Source of the DNA: Asparagopsis taxiformis
Lineage: Eukaryota; Rhodophyta; Florideophyceae; Bonnemaisoniales; Bonnemaisoniaceae
Assembly (NCBI GenBank): GCA_030407315.1
Contig: JALQPE010003190.1
Span: 1-64,000 of the forward strand
DNA length: 64,000 nt
Direction of reading: 5' to 3'
Position numbers and translations under genes: made by a program. Positions 44,783 through 57,139 of this stretch are shown here, piece by piece. The stretch's first letter is position 1, and every line of letters starts with the position of its first letter. Below the pieces are notes generated by a model. It ran no database searches. It was given only the letters and a program-made list of their open reading frames with translations, and had not been told where the DNA came from.

Positions 44783-45185
44783 TGTTGTATAGATGTGTAT
44801 CAAGACGTCAGTAGAAGGATTTGGAAGAACAAGCGCGGGTTTCGTGGGTGTTTTTTCACAGCACATTACTTATTTTCAAAATTGGGGCACTGCCACCCAG
44901 AAATAGACTACACAGGGGACCGTACGTAAGAATGTCCGAATTTGCGCAAAGTAAAGGCTTACAGAACTTTTTTTGGGTAGTTCCTGAAACAAATCTTGTG
45001 TTTATGGCAGAAAGACCCCGAAAATCCTGCAGTCACAAACTTCCGTGACCACACGATAACGCGAATGTCACGGAAAAATGAAGGACATCTGTCCAAACAG
45101 AGCTATAGTACGTGTACATCGTATGGCAAAAATGTCAAGAGTCCAGAAAGGCAAGACCATGAGTTTCGTTATCGTAAGCGTCTCA
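44783..45185. other. former promoter region of the second NB-ARC/WD40 gene
   Basis: Upstream of the displaced start codon at 44782. Short frames only. Ends at the inverted repeat beginning at 45186. Confidence 0.3.
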
Positions 45186-45232
45186 CGTCTGTGTTCTCGG
45201 AAATGGACGCGGACGTCCACAACCTCTAGTAC
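45186..45232 (+). repeat. left copy of a distant inverted repeat
   Basis: 47 bp beginning CGTCTGTGTTCTCGGAAATG and containing GGACGCGGACGTCC and CTCTAGTAC. It is the inverted, roughly 85-90% identical match of 57527-57573, 12.3 kb away. From here to about 45400 GGACGTCC and CTAGTA motifs keep recurring. Confidence 0.7.
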
Positions 45233-46609
45233 ACCTAGTATTACTAGGCGGACGTCCATGTTCTCCAGTATTTTTGGATGTCCGCCTAGATCCGGACGTC
45301 CATGCGGTCTAGTACGTCTAGTATTACTAGGACGACATTCATTGTTTCTAGTACCACGGATGTCCCCCTCGGGATGGACTTCCGCCATGTCTATGTCAAC
45401 CTAGGACGGGCGCCGGTTCAGAAATTCAAAAATTTCGACCCCAGAAATTTCTGCCGCCTTGCTCGACATGGATGTCCGCATCCATCACGGCGACCACTCT
45501 ATTTTTCCTTGTCGGTCGACTCCAATTTTGTCTTTAATTTTTTCATCCTCTCGCTCACACCCCCTTCCATTTGGTGCTCACCTCCCCCGTACTGTACCTC
45601 AAACACCCCCAATACCACTCTAGAACGCATTTTCAGCTACCTATCCCCGCTTCCACGGTGCACACCTCCATTCCATACCTACTTTTCTGCTCTACCGTAC
45701 AGATTTCTTATAACCAGTCCTCATACTACCTCAGAATAGGGAAAAACATCCCCTATCCCCTCGACCATGCTCTCCCCCATCACCTTTGCAACGTATTGTT
45801 CTTCAATACCCTCTCTCCTCTACCTTCAACCCCTCTCCTTCGCCCTCTCCACAAACTTCCCCTGCAGCTTACTCTTCGACCTGCTCCACCCCTCCCTCCC
45901 TCACCTGCTCCATGCCCCCACGCCATCCGCATCTTCGATACCGTATACACCACCACCACCACCACCGGCCCACGCTCCCGCTCCCCCGCCGTCTCCCCAG
46001 AAACCTCCCCGCTCTGAAACACATATCAACCCCCCACTTCGCACCCATCCTCCCACTCCCCTCCCTCCCCAAATACAATAACCCTCTTCTTCCCCATCAC
46101 ATCCCCACTCACCACAGCCAGAACAGACGCCACCCCCCTTCCCACCTCTTTCTCCTCACTTTCCTAAAACCCCCTCCTCTCGGGGCCTTCAACCGCACCC
46201 TCCTACGGTCCCACCTAAACACCTCCTCCGCCCTCACTACCCCAACACCCCGCAGCGTCTCCCCAATCCCCATAATATGCTTGTCGGCACTCCTCTCCGA
46301 ATCACACTCCAATCTAAACCCGCACTCCGTACATTTCCACTTCCCCCTGTACCATCCCATCCCAAGATTCCATCCACCCCCCACAGAACACATCCTCATA
46401 CCACAGAAGAATTTTCTTCCTCTCATACCTCATCCTTAAAACCTCCATCTCTTCCATGTAAATTTCGATGTAAATATTTTCTCCACTATGCAAACTCATA
46501 CATGTATGAGCGTATGCCTTTCCGCTTCGTCAACCCTGAATATTTGTATTCATGTATTCATAAAATGGAGCCACCCACATCCCTATCCCGTTCTGCAAGC
46601 TTTACAAAC
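45233..46609. other. motif-rich then strongly C-rich stretch, no clear gene
   Basis: 45233-45400 holds scattered GGACGTCC/CTAGTATTACTAGG motifs. 45530-46480 is strikingly C-rich on the plus strand, giving Pro/His-rich shadow frames. On the minus strand, frames around 46499-46109 include GKWKCTECGFRLECDSE with two CxxC-like pairs and YERKKILLWYEDVF in a neighbouring frame, possibly a decayed small gene of a transposon. No family recognised. Confidence 0.3.
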
Positions 46610-49600
46610 CACCAGACGCATACTCCACAACTATACAACAAACACTACTCGCTATTTCAGACGACGCGGTACACAAGTAGCGTAGTCTCAACCTTCCGTG
46701 ACGCCTTCCCTGATGCGTACAAGTGCGAAACACGTCTAGACGTATATCACAAGTGAGCGCGGGAATTTTCGGCACAGGAGATGCTGGGCCACCAAATTGA
46801 TTTTTCGGAAATTTTAGAATTTCTGGGCTGGCCAGCAATGCAATCGAGCTGGACATCCACCGGACGTCCATTTCAGGTTGATCGTGAGAGAGTAGGGCGG
46901 GACCATGATGAAACAAGGACCAAGACCTGTCCCTGACGTGTTGAGCCTGAAATCGACCCTTCGTAAGACGCGATTTTGGCTTACAGTTGGTGCTTACCGA
47001 AGCCAGTGATGACCCCGGTCGGGGCGGCAGCCGGTTCCTGGGGCCGTTGTGGCCAAATTAGACACCTTGATTTGAATTGAAATTTGGGCTATTCTCAAAA
47101 ACATGCACATGTGAACATGTTTTTGAGATGGGGGTCTGCCGTACGGCACAATCGACCCGCCCAAATCGATGATTTTTCACAATTTTTTTCTGCCCGAAAT
47201 TTTAGAATTTCTGGGCTCGCCAGCAATGCAATTGAGCCGGACATCCACCGGACGTCCATTTCAGGTTGGTCGTGTGCTGCCCACATCCATGCATTGCAGC
47301 AACTAAGCAGGCGGGCTCACTACTCATACAAAGTGCACGGAATATGAGTAACGTGATGTGTGAGTGTTGTTTGTCGTGAGGATGTAAGGTGGGACCATGA
47401 TGAAACAGGGAAAAAGATGTCTCCCTAGCATAACTTGGGCTTGAAGCCTGGAATCGACCCTTCGTAAGACGCGATTTTGGCTTACAGTTAGTGCTTACCG
47501 AAGCCAGTGACGGCCCCGGTCGGGGCGGCAGCCGGTTCCTGGGGCCGTTGTGGCCAAATTAGACACCTTGATTTGAATTGAAATTTGGGCTATTCTCAAA
47601 AACATGCACATGTGAACATGTTTTTGAGATGGGGGTCTGCCGTACGGCACAATCGACCCGCCCAAATCGATGATTTTTCACAATTTTTTTCTGCCCGAAA
47701 TTTTAGAATTTCTGGGCTCGCCAGCAATGCAATTGAGCCGGACATCCACCAGACGTCCATTCTGGGTTGTTCGTATGCTGCTCACATCTACGCATTACAG
47801 CAACCACGCAGGCGGGCCCACTGCTCATACAAAGTGCACGGAATATGAGTAACGTGATGTGTGAGTGTTGTTTGTCGTGAGGATGTAAGGTGGGACCATG
47901 ATGAAACAGGGAAAAAGATGTCTCCCTAGCATAACTTGGGCTTGAAGCCTGGAATCGACCCTTCGTAAGACGCGATTTTGGCTTACAGTTAGTGCTTACC
48001 GAAGCCAGTGACGGCCCCGGTCGGGGCGGCAGCCGGTTCCTGGGGCCGTTGTGGCCAAATTAGACACCTTGATTTGAATTGAAATTTGGGCTATTCTCAA
48101 AAACATGCACATGTGAACATGTTTTTGAGATGGGGGTCTGCCGTACGGCACAATCGACCCGCCCAAATCGATGATTTTTCACAATTTTTTTCTGCCCGAA
48201 ATTTTAGAATTTCTGGGCTCGCCAGCAATGCAATTGAGCCGGACATCCACCAGACGTCCATTCTGGGTTGTTCGTATGCTGCTCACATCTACGCATTACA
48301 GCAACCACGCAGGCGGGCCCACTGCTCATACGAAGTGCACGTAGCATGTGCAGCATGATGGATGAGCAGTGTTTGTCGTGAGAAAGTGGGGTGGGAGCAT
48401 GTCGAAACAAGGACCAAAACTTCGCCCTGGCGTATTGAGCCTGAGCCTGGAATCGACCCTTCGTGAGATGTGGCTTTGCTTACAGTTGGTGCTTACAGAA
48501 GCCAGTGACGGCCCCGGCCGGGGCAGCAGCCGGTTCCTGGGGCCGTTGTGGCCAAATTAGACACCTTGATTTGAATTGAAATTTGGGCTATTCTCAAAAA
48601 CATGCACATGTGAACATGTTTTTGAGATGGGGGTGTGCCGTACGGCACTTTCGACCGCCCAAATCGATATAATTTTGCAATTTTTTTCTGACTGAAATTT
48701 TAGAATTTCTGGGCTCGCCAGCAATGCAATTGAGCTGGACATTCACCGGACGTCCATTTCAGGTTGGTCGAGTATTGCACATGGATACAGTTTTGCAGCT
48801 ATTTCTCAGCCCAACATTTTAGAATTTCAGGGCTGACCAGCAATGTAACCGAGCCGGACTTCTACTGGACGTCCATTTCAAGTTAGGCTAGTGCTGCACA
48901 TTTGCTCGCATCGCAGCAACTAAGCAAGTGTTGACAGCACCGAGATGCCATGCAGACAAGGGAGAATCGGCTGCAAACGGCTTCCCTGGTCGGCGGCTGG
49001 ATGTCTGGATGTGAATGGCTGCAAGCATGGAAATCTTGCTACCGCACAGCGCATACACACTGCAGCAGCACATCACTGACGCATGCGAAAGTTGGGTGCT
49101 GCAGTGCGTGGTGTTTGTGTGTTTGTGTGTTTGTGTGTGTATGACGAACCTTGTGGTATCCCTAGGCGTGCACTGGTACAAAAAGTTTGGACTGCCCCAT
49201 CGGTCGTACTTTGGCGCATTTACATGCATCGGAGAACGACCAAGGAGGTAGAGCAGCAATCACTGTTGGCTGAGCGTCCAAACTGGAGGGCTTGGGGCAA
49301 TGGTTCTATAGCAGTCATTTATAGGACGCCCACCGTTGATGACTGAGATCCACGGTGGGTTTAGTATTCATGGTGTTGTCCTGCATTGGCGGACGTCGAA
49401 GACGAGTACTTCCAGTGAGCGTCCAAGGTGAACAGCTCAGCAGAGGATTATGATGTGGATGTGAAGGCATGGATGAGGCCAGCAGGAACGTTTCTGCAAG
49501 ATGGGCGTGAGTGGGTAAGTGAGCGGGGAGGGGCCGCTCGGGGCGCTTGGTAGCTTCTGGGGCCGTTGTGGCCAAATTAGAATCAAGCCTATGTCCGGCA

Positions 49601-49793
49601 GACGTCCTGAATTGCTTTATTTTTTGGGCTATTCTCAAAAACATGCACATGTGAACATGTTTTTGAGATGGGGGTGTGCCGTACGGCACTTTCGACCGCC
49701 CAAATCGATGTATTTTTGCATTTTTTTTCTGACTGAAATTTTAGAATTTCTGGGCTCGCCAGCAATGCAATTGCGCTGGTCATTCACCGGACG
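46610..49793 (+). repeat. left arm of a multi-kb inverted repeat
   Basis: About 3.2 kb that recurs inverted at 52418-54605. The outer edge begins near ACTATACAACAAAC and the inner edge ends near TCATTCACCGGACGTC. It contains about 500-bp tandem units. It is about 1.0 kb longer than the right arm, matching two extra units. Confidence 0.85.
47091..48592 (+). repeat. 501-bp tandem repeat, left arm
   Basis: The core ATTCTCAAAAACATGCAC starts at 47091, 47592, 48093 and 48590 (spacings 501, 501, 497), with a fifth diverged copy at 49632. Each unit carries two palindromes: CTCAAAAACATG paired with CATGTTTTTGAG around a 10-base loop, and TGCCGTACGGCA. Each also has a GACATCCACYRGACGTCC site. Confidence 0.85.
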
Positions 49794-52417
49794 TCTATAT
49801 GCGCTCAAGCGATTGCTGTCTGCTTCAAATACCTGATACATTATTGCCCCACACGACATAAAGTCCCCCAACATGCGACGCCCATCAAACATAAACATTT
49901 TCATGCTCTTACTACATTCTAGTCGCACACATACATCCATCTTCAAACAAAAAATGTCATTTAAACACCACCAGTCCCGCTTCATCGTACGCCAATACCG
50001 CCCAGTCGCCCAGCAGACAAGCTAGCCGTGCAGAAAATAAGCACTGCCATCTACGACGGAAACGACTGGATCTCATCATCGCTCTCAGCATTTCCAACAA
50101 GCCCAACATGTTTCCCCTACGTCACCCTGCAAAACGATACCATTGTATACTTCTGCATTCTCCGTCAATTGCATTCATTCAATCTGCGCAATGAATTCTT
50201 CAATCTCGAAACCGGCCGGGTTTTCTGCCCATCCTGCAATAAGGGCATTGGAGAAAGTTCTCTAGCAATGGCCACTAAAGCCTTGATGCAACTACACGGT
50301 GCTGATTGCTTCTATCGCTTCCTCAAATCTGTCGACATTTACAACATACCATCCATCCGACACATTTCCAAACTAAACTAGACTGTTCATTGACAAACTC
50401 GTGTGTAGCCCCATTTAGACCACTCACCACTGGTATCTGCTGAGTCACCGCGCACTGCCCTGGTGCTCCCTCCTGAATTCGCTTGGGCTGTCTCAATACA
50501 TTCCGTACTATGCCTATGAAGCAGTCCCGTTATGGATCAGCGTTCTGCGTGTTCAGCACATCATCCCCACGTTACCAGAGCTGCAATTTCTCAGCGGTAC
50601 GGGTATCATCAATCCTTAGCACAGATGTGATACAGCAGCCGATGCAGGTCAATTTCTAGACTCGTAATTTTGCACTCAAGAAGGGAGATCGGTATGGAAA
50701 TTGTCCAGGCATAACAAACCGCCTGTCCTGCTCTCCTGCAGAGCAAGCTCCATCGATCCAGTCGATCAGGAACCTGACGACATGTAGTCGGCGTTCGTTC
50801 CGGACGCGGAAAGGGCAAATTTTTGTGTGGCGTTTGCAGATTCAGTCGCAACGGGAAGCGATGAAACTTTCCGCATGGCGTTTGACTGCGGTTTATCTGA
50901 GACAGACATCGAGCGATCGGTGTTTCTGTCCAGATGAAGCTGGAGATCAATGCCGTATTTGAGCTGATAATTGGAGCAAAGATTTGAAACAAATTTTCTG
51001 TGCAAATTTACGACACGACACGGCGGAGGGTGGATAACTCAACGTTAGATGTTATTGGTTGAGCCAACATTACAAGACCGTACCGACGACACGCGCAATC
51101 ATTGATTTTTCGCTCATTGCTTAGAGAGCAAAACTGTCCAATGGTCGTATCAAGTTAGACCAGCACATATTTCCGCAACATCTTGGTGGAACGAAGTCGG
51201 TGCTCACGAAAGCCTGAGAGCTGCCTTGAGTCGAGGATTTTGTACGCCGCCTTATCTGTGGTAGTTTCATACTGCGTTGTTTCACCGTTGGACTTGTGCC
51301 ACGCACACTTGGATCTCTCTCCATACGTACGTGTAGATAAGATGTGAATTGAGCTACAATAGCATACCAAACTGGAAACCAGTATCTACATGCTTTGTGA
51401 GAATATAATGCCTCTTCCTCGAGAAAAGGCCTCCTTCGGAATACTAGATTTCATTCAACCATATCCATCCATCTCCCATCGCTTCAGCATGAAATCATCA
51501 CCATTCCATCCATCACAACGTTCGTCTCTATCCAAACACTACTCTCCACACATCTCCCCGATCTTTCAGTCCGACCGTACCCGGCGGCGGCCGAGAGAAA
51601 CGTACTGGCCATTGTTAAAAGTATCTACGACGGCAATGAGCGCATATATTAAATCATTCTCTATGTGCACACAGACCCTGATTGCCTCTCGTTTGTGGCA
51701 GAAATGAAACAAACACAAAGACTGCAACTCGTCCATGCGAGAAGCAAAAGCTACAGATTTTTAGCAAGTATCGATAGCTACAAAGAACCACTGCAACGTT
51801 TATTCTAGACTTGTATACATTTTCATTAGCACTTACATTACCATACACGAATAGTATTGCATTAAAGATTTTTATGAGAATGACAGGGGTCAGCGGCCGG
51901 GTTCCCTCCAGCTCAGCTTGGCTCAGCTCCGGATGCAGATGTGGTGAAGGGAAGAGAGAAAAGTCAGATATTCTACCATGATCTGATTTGATTTGCAATC
52001 TGAGAACTTCTTGACTCCCAAAAGGTGTAAACAGTATCCCTGCATATTGGCATCGACCAAAAGAACTGCAGCACTAACTCAATTTTCATTGCAGAGATCA
52101 GCACAACGTATTCGTCTTGAGTGTCACAAGTTGCAATTAGATGGCGCTGACTCGAAGCTAGGAGAGTTGGTAGTTGTGCCGAGTCGGCGTCTTCGGTTTG
52201 ATCGCTCGTGTAAATATCCAAGCAAAATGGCAGGCAAGGAGATACAAAGCCACGCAACAATCAAGCTTACCACATTCCCCAGCCAGAATCACCATAGAAA
52301 TCCTTGCAGTCTGCATCACACAGATCATCTTACGCAGTGCGTGCTGCCCAGGTCGTTATTCGGCCCTATCCAGAAACACTTTCAGGCCTAGTGCAACCAG
52401 TAGATCTGAAATGGAAA
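49794..52417. other. loop between the inverted arms
   Basis: 2.6 kb of unique sequence. A 117-codon frame at 50028-50381 (plus) contains CPSCNKGIG but opens with GTG rather than ATG and matches no family I know, so it is not called as a gene. Frames at 50609-51005 (minus) and 51390-51707 (plus) are equally uncertain. Confidence 0.35.
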
Positions 52418-54605
52418 TGGACGTCCGGTGAATGACCAGCGCAATTGCATTGCTGGCGAGCCCAGAAATTCTAAAATTTCAGTCAGAAAAAAAATGCAAA
52501 AATACATCGATTTGGGCGGTCGAAAGTGCCGTACGGCACACCCCCATCTCAAAAACATGTTCACATGTGCATGTTTTTGAGAATAGCCCAAAAAATAAAG
52601 CAATTCAGGACGTCCGCCGGACATAGGCTTGATTCTAATTTGGCCACAACGGCCCCAGAAGCTACCAAGCGCCCCGAGCGGCCCCTCCCCGCTCACTTAC
52701 CCACTCACGCCCATCTTGCAGAAACGTTCCTGCTGGCCTCATCCATGCCTTCACATCCACATCATAATCCTCTGCTGAGCTGTTCACCTTGGACGCTCAC
52801 TGGAAGTACTCGTCTTCGACGTCCGCCAATGCAGGACAACACCATGAATACTAAACCCACCGTGGATCTCAGTCATCAACGGTGGGCGTCCTATAAATGA
52901 CTGCTATAGAACCATTGCCCCAAGCCCTCCAGTTTGGACGCTCAGCCAACAGCGATTGCTGCTCTACCTCCTTGGTCGTTCTCCGATGCATGTAAATGCG
53001 CCAAAGTACGACCGATGGGGCAGTCCAAACTTTTTGAACCAGTGCACGCCTAGGGATACCACAAGGTTCGTCATACACACACAAACACACAAACACACAA
53101 ACAACCACGCACTGCAGCACCCAACTTTCGCATGCGTCAGTGATGTGCTGCTGCAGTGTGTATGCGCTGTGCGGTAGCAAGATTTCCATGCTTGCAGCCA
53201 TTCACATCCAGACATCCAGCCGCCGACCAGGGAAGCCGTTTGCAGCCGATTCCCCCTTGTCTGCATGGCATCTCGGTGCTGTCAACACTTGCTTAGTTGC
53301 TGCGATGCGAGCAAATGTGCAGCACTAGCCTAACTTGAAATGGACGTCCAGTGGAAGTCCGGCTCGGTTACATTGCTGGTCAGCCCTGAAATTCTAAAAT
53401 GTTGGGCTGAGAAATAGCTGCAAAACTGTATCCATGTGCAATACTCGACCAACCTGAAATGGACGTCCGGTGAATGTCCAGCTCAATTGCATTGCTGGCG
53501 AGCCCAGAAATTCTAAAATTTCAGTCAGAAAAAAATTGCAAAATTATATCGATTTGGGCGGTCGAAAGTGCCGTACGGCACACCCCCATCTCAAAAACAT
53601 GTTCACATGTGCATGTTTTTGAGAATAGCCCAAATTTCAATTCAAATCAAGGTGTCTAATTTGGCCACAACGGCCCCAGGAACCGGCTGCTGCCCCGGCC
53701 GGGGCCGTCACTGGCTTCTGTAAGCACCAACTGTAAGCAAAGCCACATCTCACGAAGGGTCGATTCCAGGCTTCAAGCCCAAGTTATGCTAGGGAGACAT
53801 CTTTTTCCCTGTTTCATCATGGTCCCACCTTACATCCTCACGACAAACAACACTCACACATCACGTTACTCATATTCCGTGCACTTTGTATGAGTAGTGA
53901 GCCCGCCTGCTTAGTTGCTGCAATGCATGGATGTGGGCAGCACACGACCAACCTGAAATGGACGTCCTGTGGATGTCCAGCTCGATTGCACTGCTGGCCA
54001 GCCCAGAAATTCTAAAATTTCGGGCAGAAAAAAATTGTGAAAAATCATCGATTTGGGCGGGTCGATTGTGCCGTACGGCAGACCCCCATCTCAAAAACAT
54101 GTTCACATGTGCATGTTTTTGAGAATAGCCCAAATTTCAATTCAAATCAAGGTGTCTAATTTGGCCACAACGGCCCCAGGAACCGGCTGCTGCCCCGACC
54201 GGGGTCATCACTGGCTTCTGTAAGCACTAACTGTAAGCCAAAATCGCGTCTTACGAAGGGTCGATTTCAGGCTCAACACGTCAGGGACAGGTCTTGGTCC
54301 TTGTTTCATCATGGTCCCGCCCTACTCTCTCACGATCAACCTGAAATGGACGTCCGGTGGATGTCCAGCTCGATTGCATTGCTGGCCAGCCCAGAAATTC
54401 TAAAATTTCCGAAAAATCAATTTGGTGGCTCAGCATCTCCTGTGCAGAAAACTCTCGCACTCATTTCTGATATACGTTTTGACGTGTTTTTTACTTTTAA
54501 GCATCAGGAAAGGCGTTACGGAAAATTGGGACTACGCCACTTGTGAGCCGCGTCGTCTGAGATAGCGAGTAGAGTTTGTTGTATAGTATTTATATTGTAC
54601 TCCAA
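52418..54605 (-). repeat. right arm of the multi-kb inverted repeat
   Basis: Inverted match of 46610-49793, with very few differences where compared (for example near 53030 against 49180). The hairpin core occurs at about 52548, 53590 and 54090, so the arm has two fewer 501-bp units than the left arm. The inner edge starts GACGTCCGGTGAATGACC. Confidence 0.85.
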
Positions 54606-55060
54606 ATGTGCGTTCGAGACCTCGTTTGTAATGTTCTCGTGGTTTTGTGGGTATCAGTTTTGTGCTCACTTCTGGCAGCCCAATGGTGGAATGTGCCTGA
54701 GCGATCAATCATCACCGCTAGGTCACACATTTTGCTGGCAACGTGCGCTTGGAAGGATGAATGACCGCCGTGGGAGATGGATTTTCAATTAATTCATTTG
54801 AAATAATAAAATTATATTAATTGCGAACTTCATGGAATAAGTTTGTGCTTTACAGTGGATATTACAGGGATCATTTAAGGGAAGCAAATGGATTGTGATA
54901 TATATGATTATACCATTCCGATGTTCTCGATCCGGATCTCATCATTCGGGAGTTCAGAGACCATGGCTTGGGCCATTATTAATCTCAATACCGGCGATGA
55001 TATGGAGTATGCACAGCAGGACTTAAGCTGACGTTGAAAGCTGTCCAGTCGACGCCGCAG
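54606..55060. other. no recognisable gene
   Basis: AT-rich sequence between the right arm and the micro-exon-like array. Short frames only. Confidence 0.3.
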
Positions 55061-56545
55061 GTTAACCTGTGGAATTCCACTTCTCCGCCGTCACTGGCTG
55101 AGGTTCTTTGGTCGTGTTTCCTTTGTTTGGTGTAGAGGATAGAACGACGGTGAGTATGCCAGTTTGGAGAGTATGCAGCGAGGGAAGCGTGTGTTTTGAG
55201 TCGTACTGTTGTCGTTGATGCGATATTGATTCATTAGAAGCTTCGTGAGTCATGGTTTGCATGTTGTGAACCATGGGAGGCAGGTAAGTAAGTGAGTCTC
55301 GCGGGTGTGCAATAAGGGATGCATGGGTTTTTAGTCTGACTGTTCTGGTTCATTTTGATGTTGTATAGGTGGTGCAGGAATAGTGATGAAGTAAGGTAAG
55401 TTTCATTGAGCTGAAAGACGGGTTTCGCGATGAAATGGAATGCTGACTACATTTTTTCGTTGCACGATTTGTGAATTATTGGTTGTATTGTTTGTATGAT
55501 GCAACGAGATGAAGAGGTTAAGTGCGTCCTGAGGGTATGAAGCGAGGGAAGTGTTTGTTTTAAATGTGACTGTCGTCTTTTATGCAATATTTATTTATTG
55601 GGAGCTTAGTGAGTCATGGTGCATATTTGCTGAAGGGTGGAAAGGAGGTAGGTGAGCATTTGAGGGGTGCAGTGAGTGGAATGTGGGTTTTGAGTCTGAC
55701 TGCTGTGGTTGATGTTGATTTTGTGTAGGTGATTCTGGAATGGTGATGACGGAAGGTAAGTTACATTGAGCGCCTAGTTAAGTTGCGCGAAGATATGGAA
55801 TGCTGACTACATTTTTTTGTACAATTTTTGACTTATGGTTTCTATTGTGTGCAGGATACAACGAGGGTAAGTGAGTTCTGAGGGTATGCAGCGAGGGAAG
55901 CATGGGTTTTCAGTCCGACTGTTGTTGTTGATTTCGATTTTTTGTAGGTGATGCAGGAATGGTGATGACGGAAGGTAAGTTGCATTTAGCGCGCAGTCCG
56001 GTGGTGCGAAGATGCGGAATGTTGACTTCATTTGTTGGTTGTGAGATTTTCGACTTTTGGTATGTATTGTGTGTAGAATGAAACGAGAGTAAGTGAGTTC
56101 TGAGGGTATGCATCGAGAGAAGTGTTTGTTTCGAATCTGACTATTGCAGTTAATGCGATATTTATTCATTGGAAGCTTATCCAGTCATGGTGCGTATTGT
56201 GTCGAGCGAAGGAAAGTGCGGAAGTTTTGAGAGTATGCTGAGAGGGACATGTGGGTTTTGAGTCCGACTGTTGTGGTTGATTTCGATTTTATGCAGGTGA
56301 TGCTGGAATGGTGATGACAGAAGGTAAGTTTCATTGAGCGCCAAGACTTGTTTTGCGAAGATATGGACTGCTGACTTTGATTATTCATTGCAAGGTTTTT
56401 GGATCATGGTTTGTATTGTGTGTAGGATGGATGAGAGGTAAGTAAGGGATTTTCTAAGATATCTGGCGTGGTAAGCGTTGCTTTTGAATCTGACTGTTGG
56501 GGTTGATGTTGTGTATGTGATGCAGGAGTGGTGAAGCAGGAATGG
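55061..56545 (+). repeat. tandem array with splice-site-like micro-exons
   Basis: Degenerate tandem array of a composite unit of about 570 bp. Four copies of a 27-nt block (55369-55395, 55729-55755, 55948-55974, 56297-56323) are each preceded by TAG or CAG and followed by GTAAGT. Between them 12-nt blocks (55855-55866, 56077-56088, 56426-56437) are likewise bounded by AG and GTAAGT. Spacers are about 80-210 nt. Three of the 27-nt blocks read Asp-(Ala/Ser)-Gly-Met-Val-Met-Thr-Glu in one phase; another has a stop, as does one 12-nt block. Either a micro-exon gene in decay or a satellite that mimics splice sites. Minus-strand frames (e.g. 55807-56169) are open through part of it and offer a rival reading. 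Confidence 0.5.
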
Positions 56546-56888
56546 CAGGACTCAGGGAGAGTGAAGAAGGGATCTAGGAAGATGGGGAATGAAGCTGTGA
56601 GGTGTTTCTGGTATGTGTATATTTTCAGGCATACGATAGAAGTAAGAGTGGGTTTCAAGTCGTGTAAGATTTTGCTGACCATGTTCGTGTTTCATGTCTT
56701 GATGATTTAATGGGCTGGGGTGGTGTCGAGGAAAGCGGGGATGGTATTGGGAAGGAGCAGATTTTTTGTAATCTAGGTCGTGAGGGTTCTTGAAGTATGT
56801 GCGGATGGTGGTGCATGGCGTTCGGATGGTAGGGAGAACGCGATAGTGAGGGAGATGGGTGATCGACGGTATGCTGACAGGTATTTTG
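56546..56888. other. no recognisable gene
   Basis: Continues the purine-rich character of the array for about 40 bp, then unique sequence. No coding family seen. Confidence 0.3.
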
Positions 56889-57016
56889 TATTCTGGCTGG
56901 ATACGTATTCCATATTCTAGCTGGATACATATTCCGTATCCTGGCTTGATACGTATTTCCTATTCTAACCGGGTATTTATTTCCTATTCTGACCAGATAT
57001 GTATTTCCTATTCTAG
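56889..57016 (+). repeat. 24-bp minisatellite, five copies
   Basis: Units like TATTCTGGCTGGATACGTAT plus four bases, in phase from 56889 to about 57008 with a partial sixth copy. The 24-bp period keeps a frame open (IRIPYS-type repeats), but nothing else supports coding. Confidence 0.8.
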
Positions 57017-57139
57017 AGAGACGTATTGTATACGAGCAGTTTCGTAAATGAGAGAATAAAATACGGTCCGATATGGGCCCTTAATTTACCATCCGCTGTA
57101 ATTTCTTCCCTCCGGGTTTTTGCTGATATATTGTATACT

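Noticed and set aside
45786..46439. 217-codon plus-strand frame, Pro/His/Leu-rich
   Set aside because: Composition simply mirrors the C-rich strand; neighbouring frames are equally open and no domain is visible.
47084..47347. 87-codon frames repeated at 47084, 47585 and 48086 and mirrored in the right arm
   Set aside because: They are copies of the 501-bp repeat unit crossing its hairpins; no family match, no independent sign of coding, and unit edges break them.
50028..50381. Gene in the foldback loop
   Set aside because: Opens with GTG, has no recognisable domain beyond one CPSC, and no upstream start or splice site can be justified.
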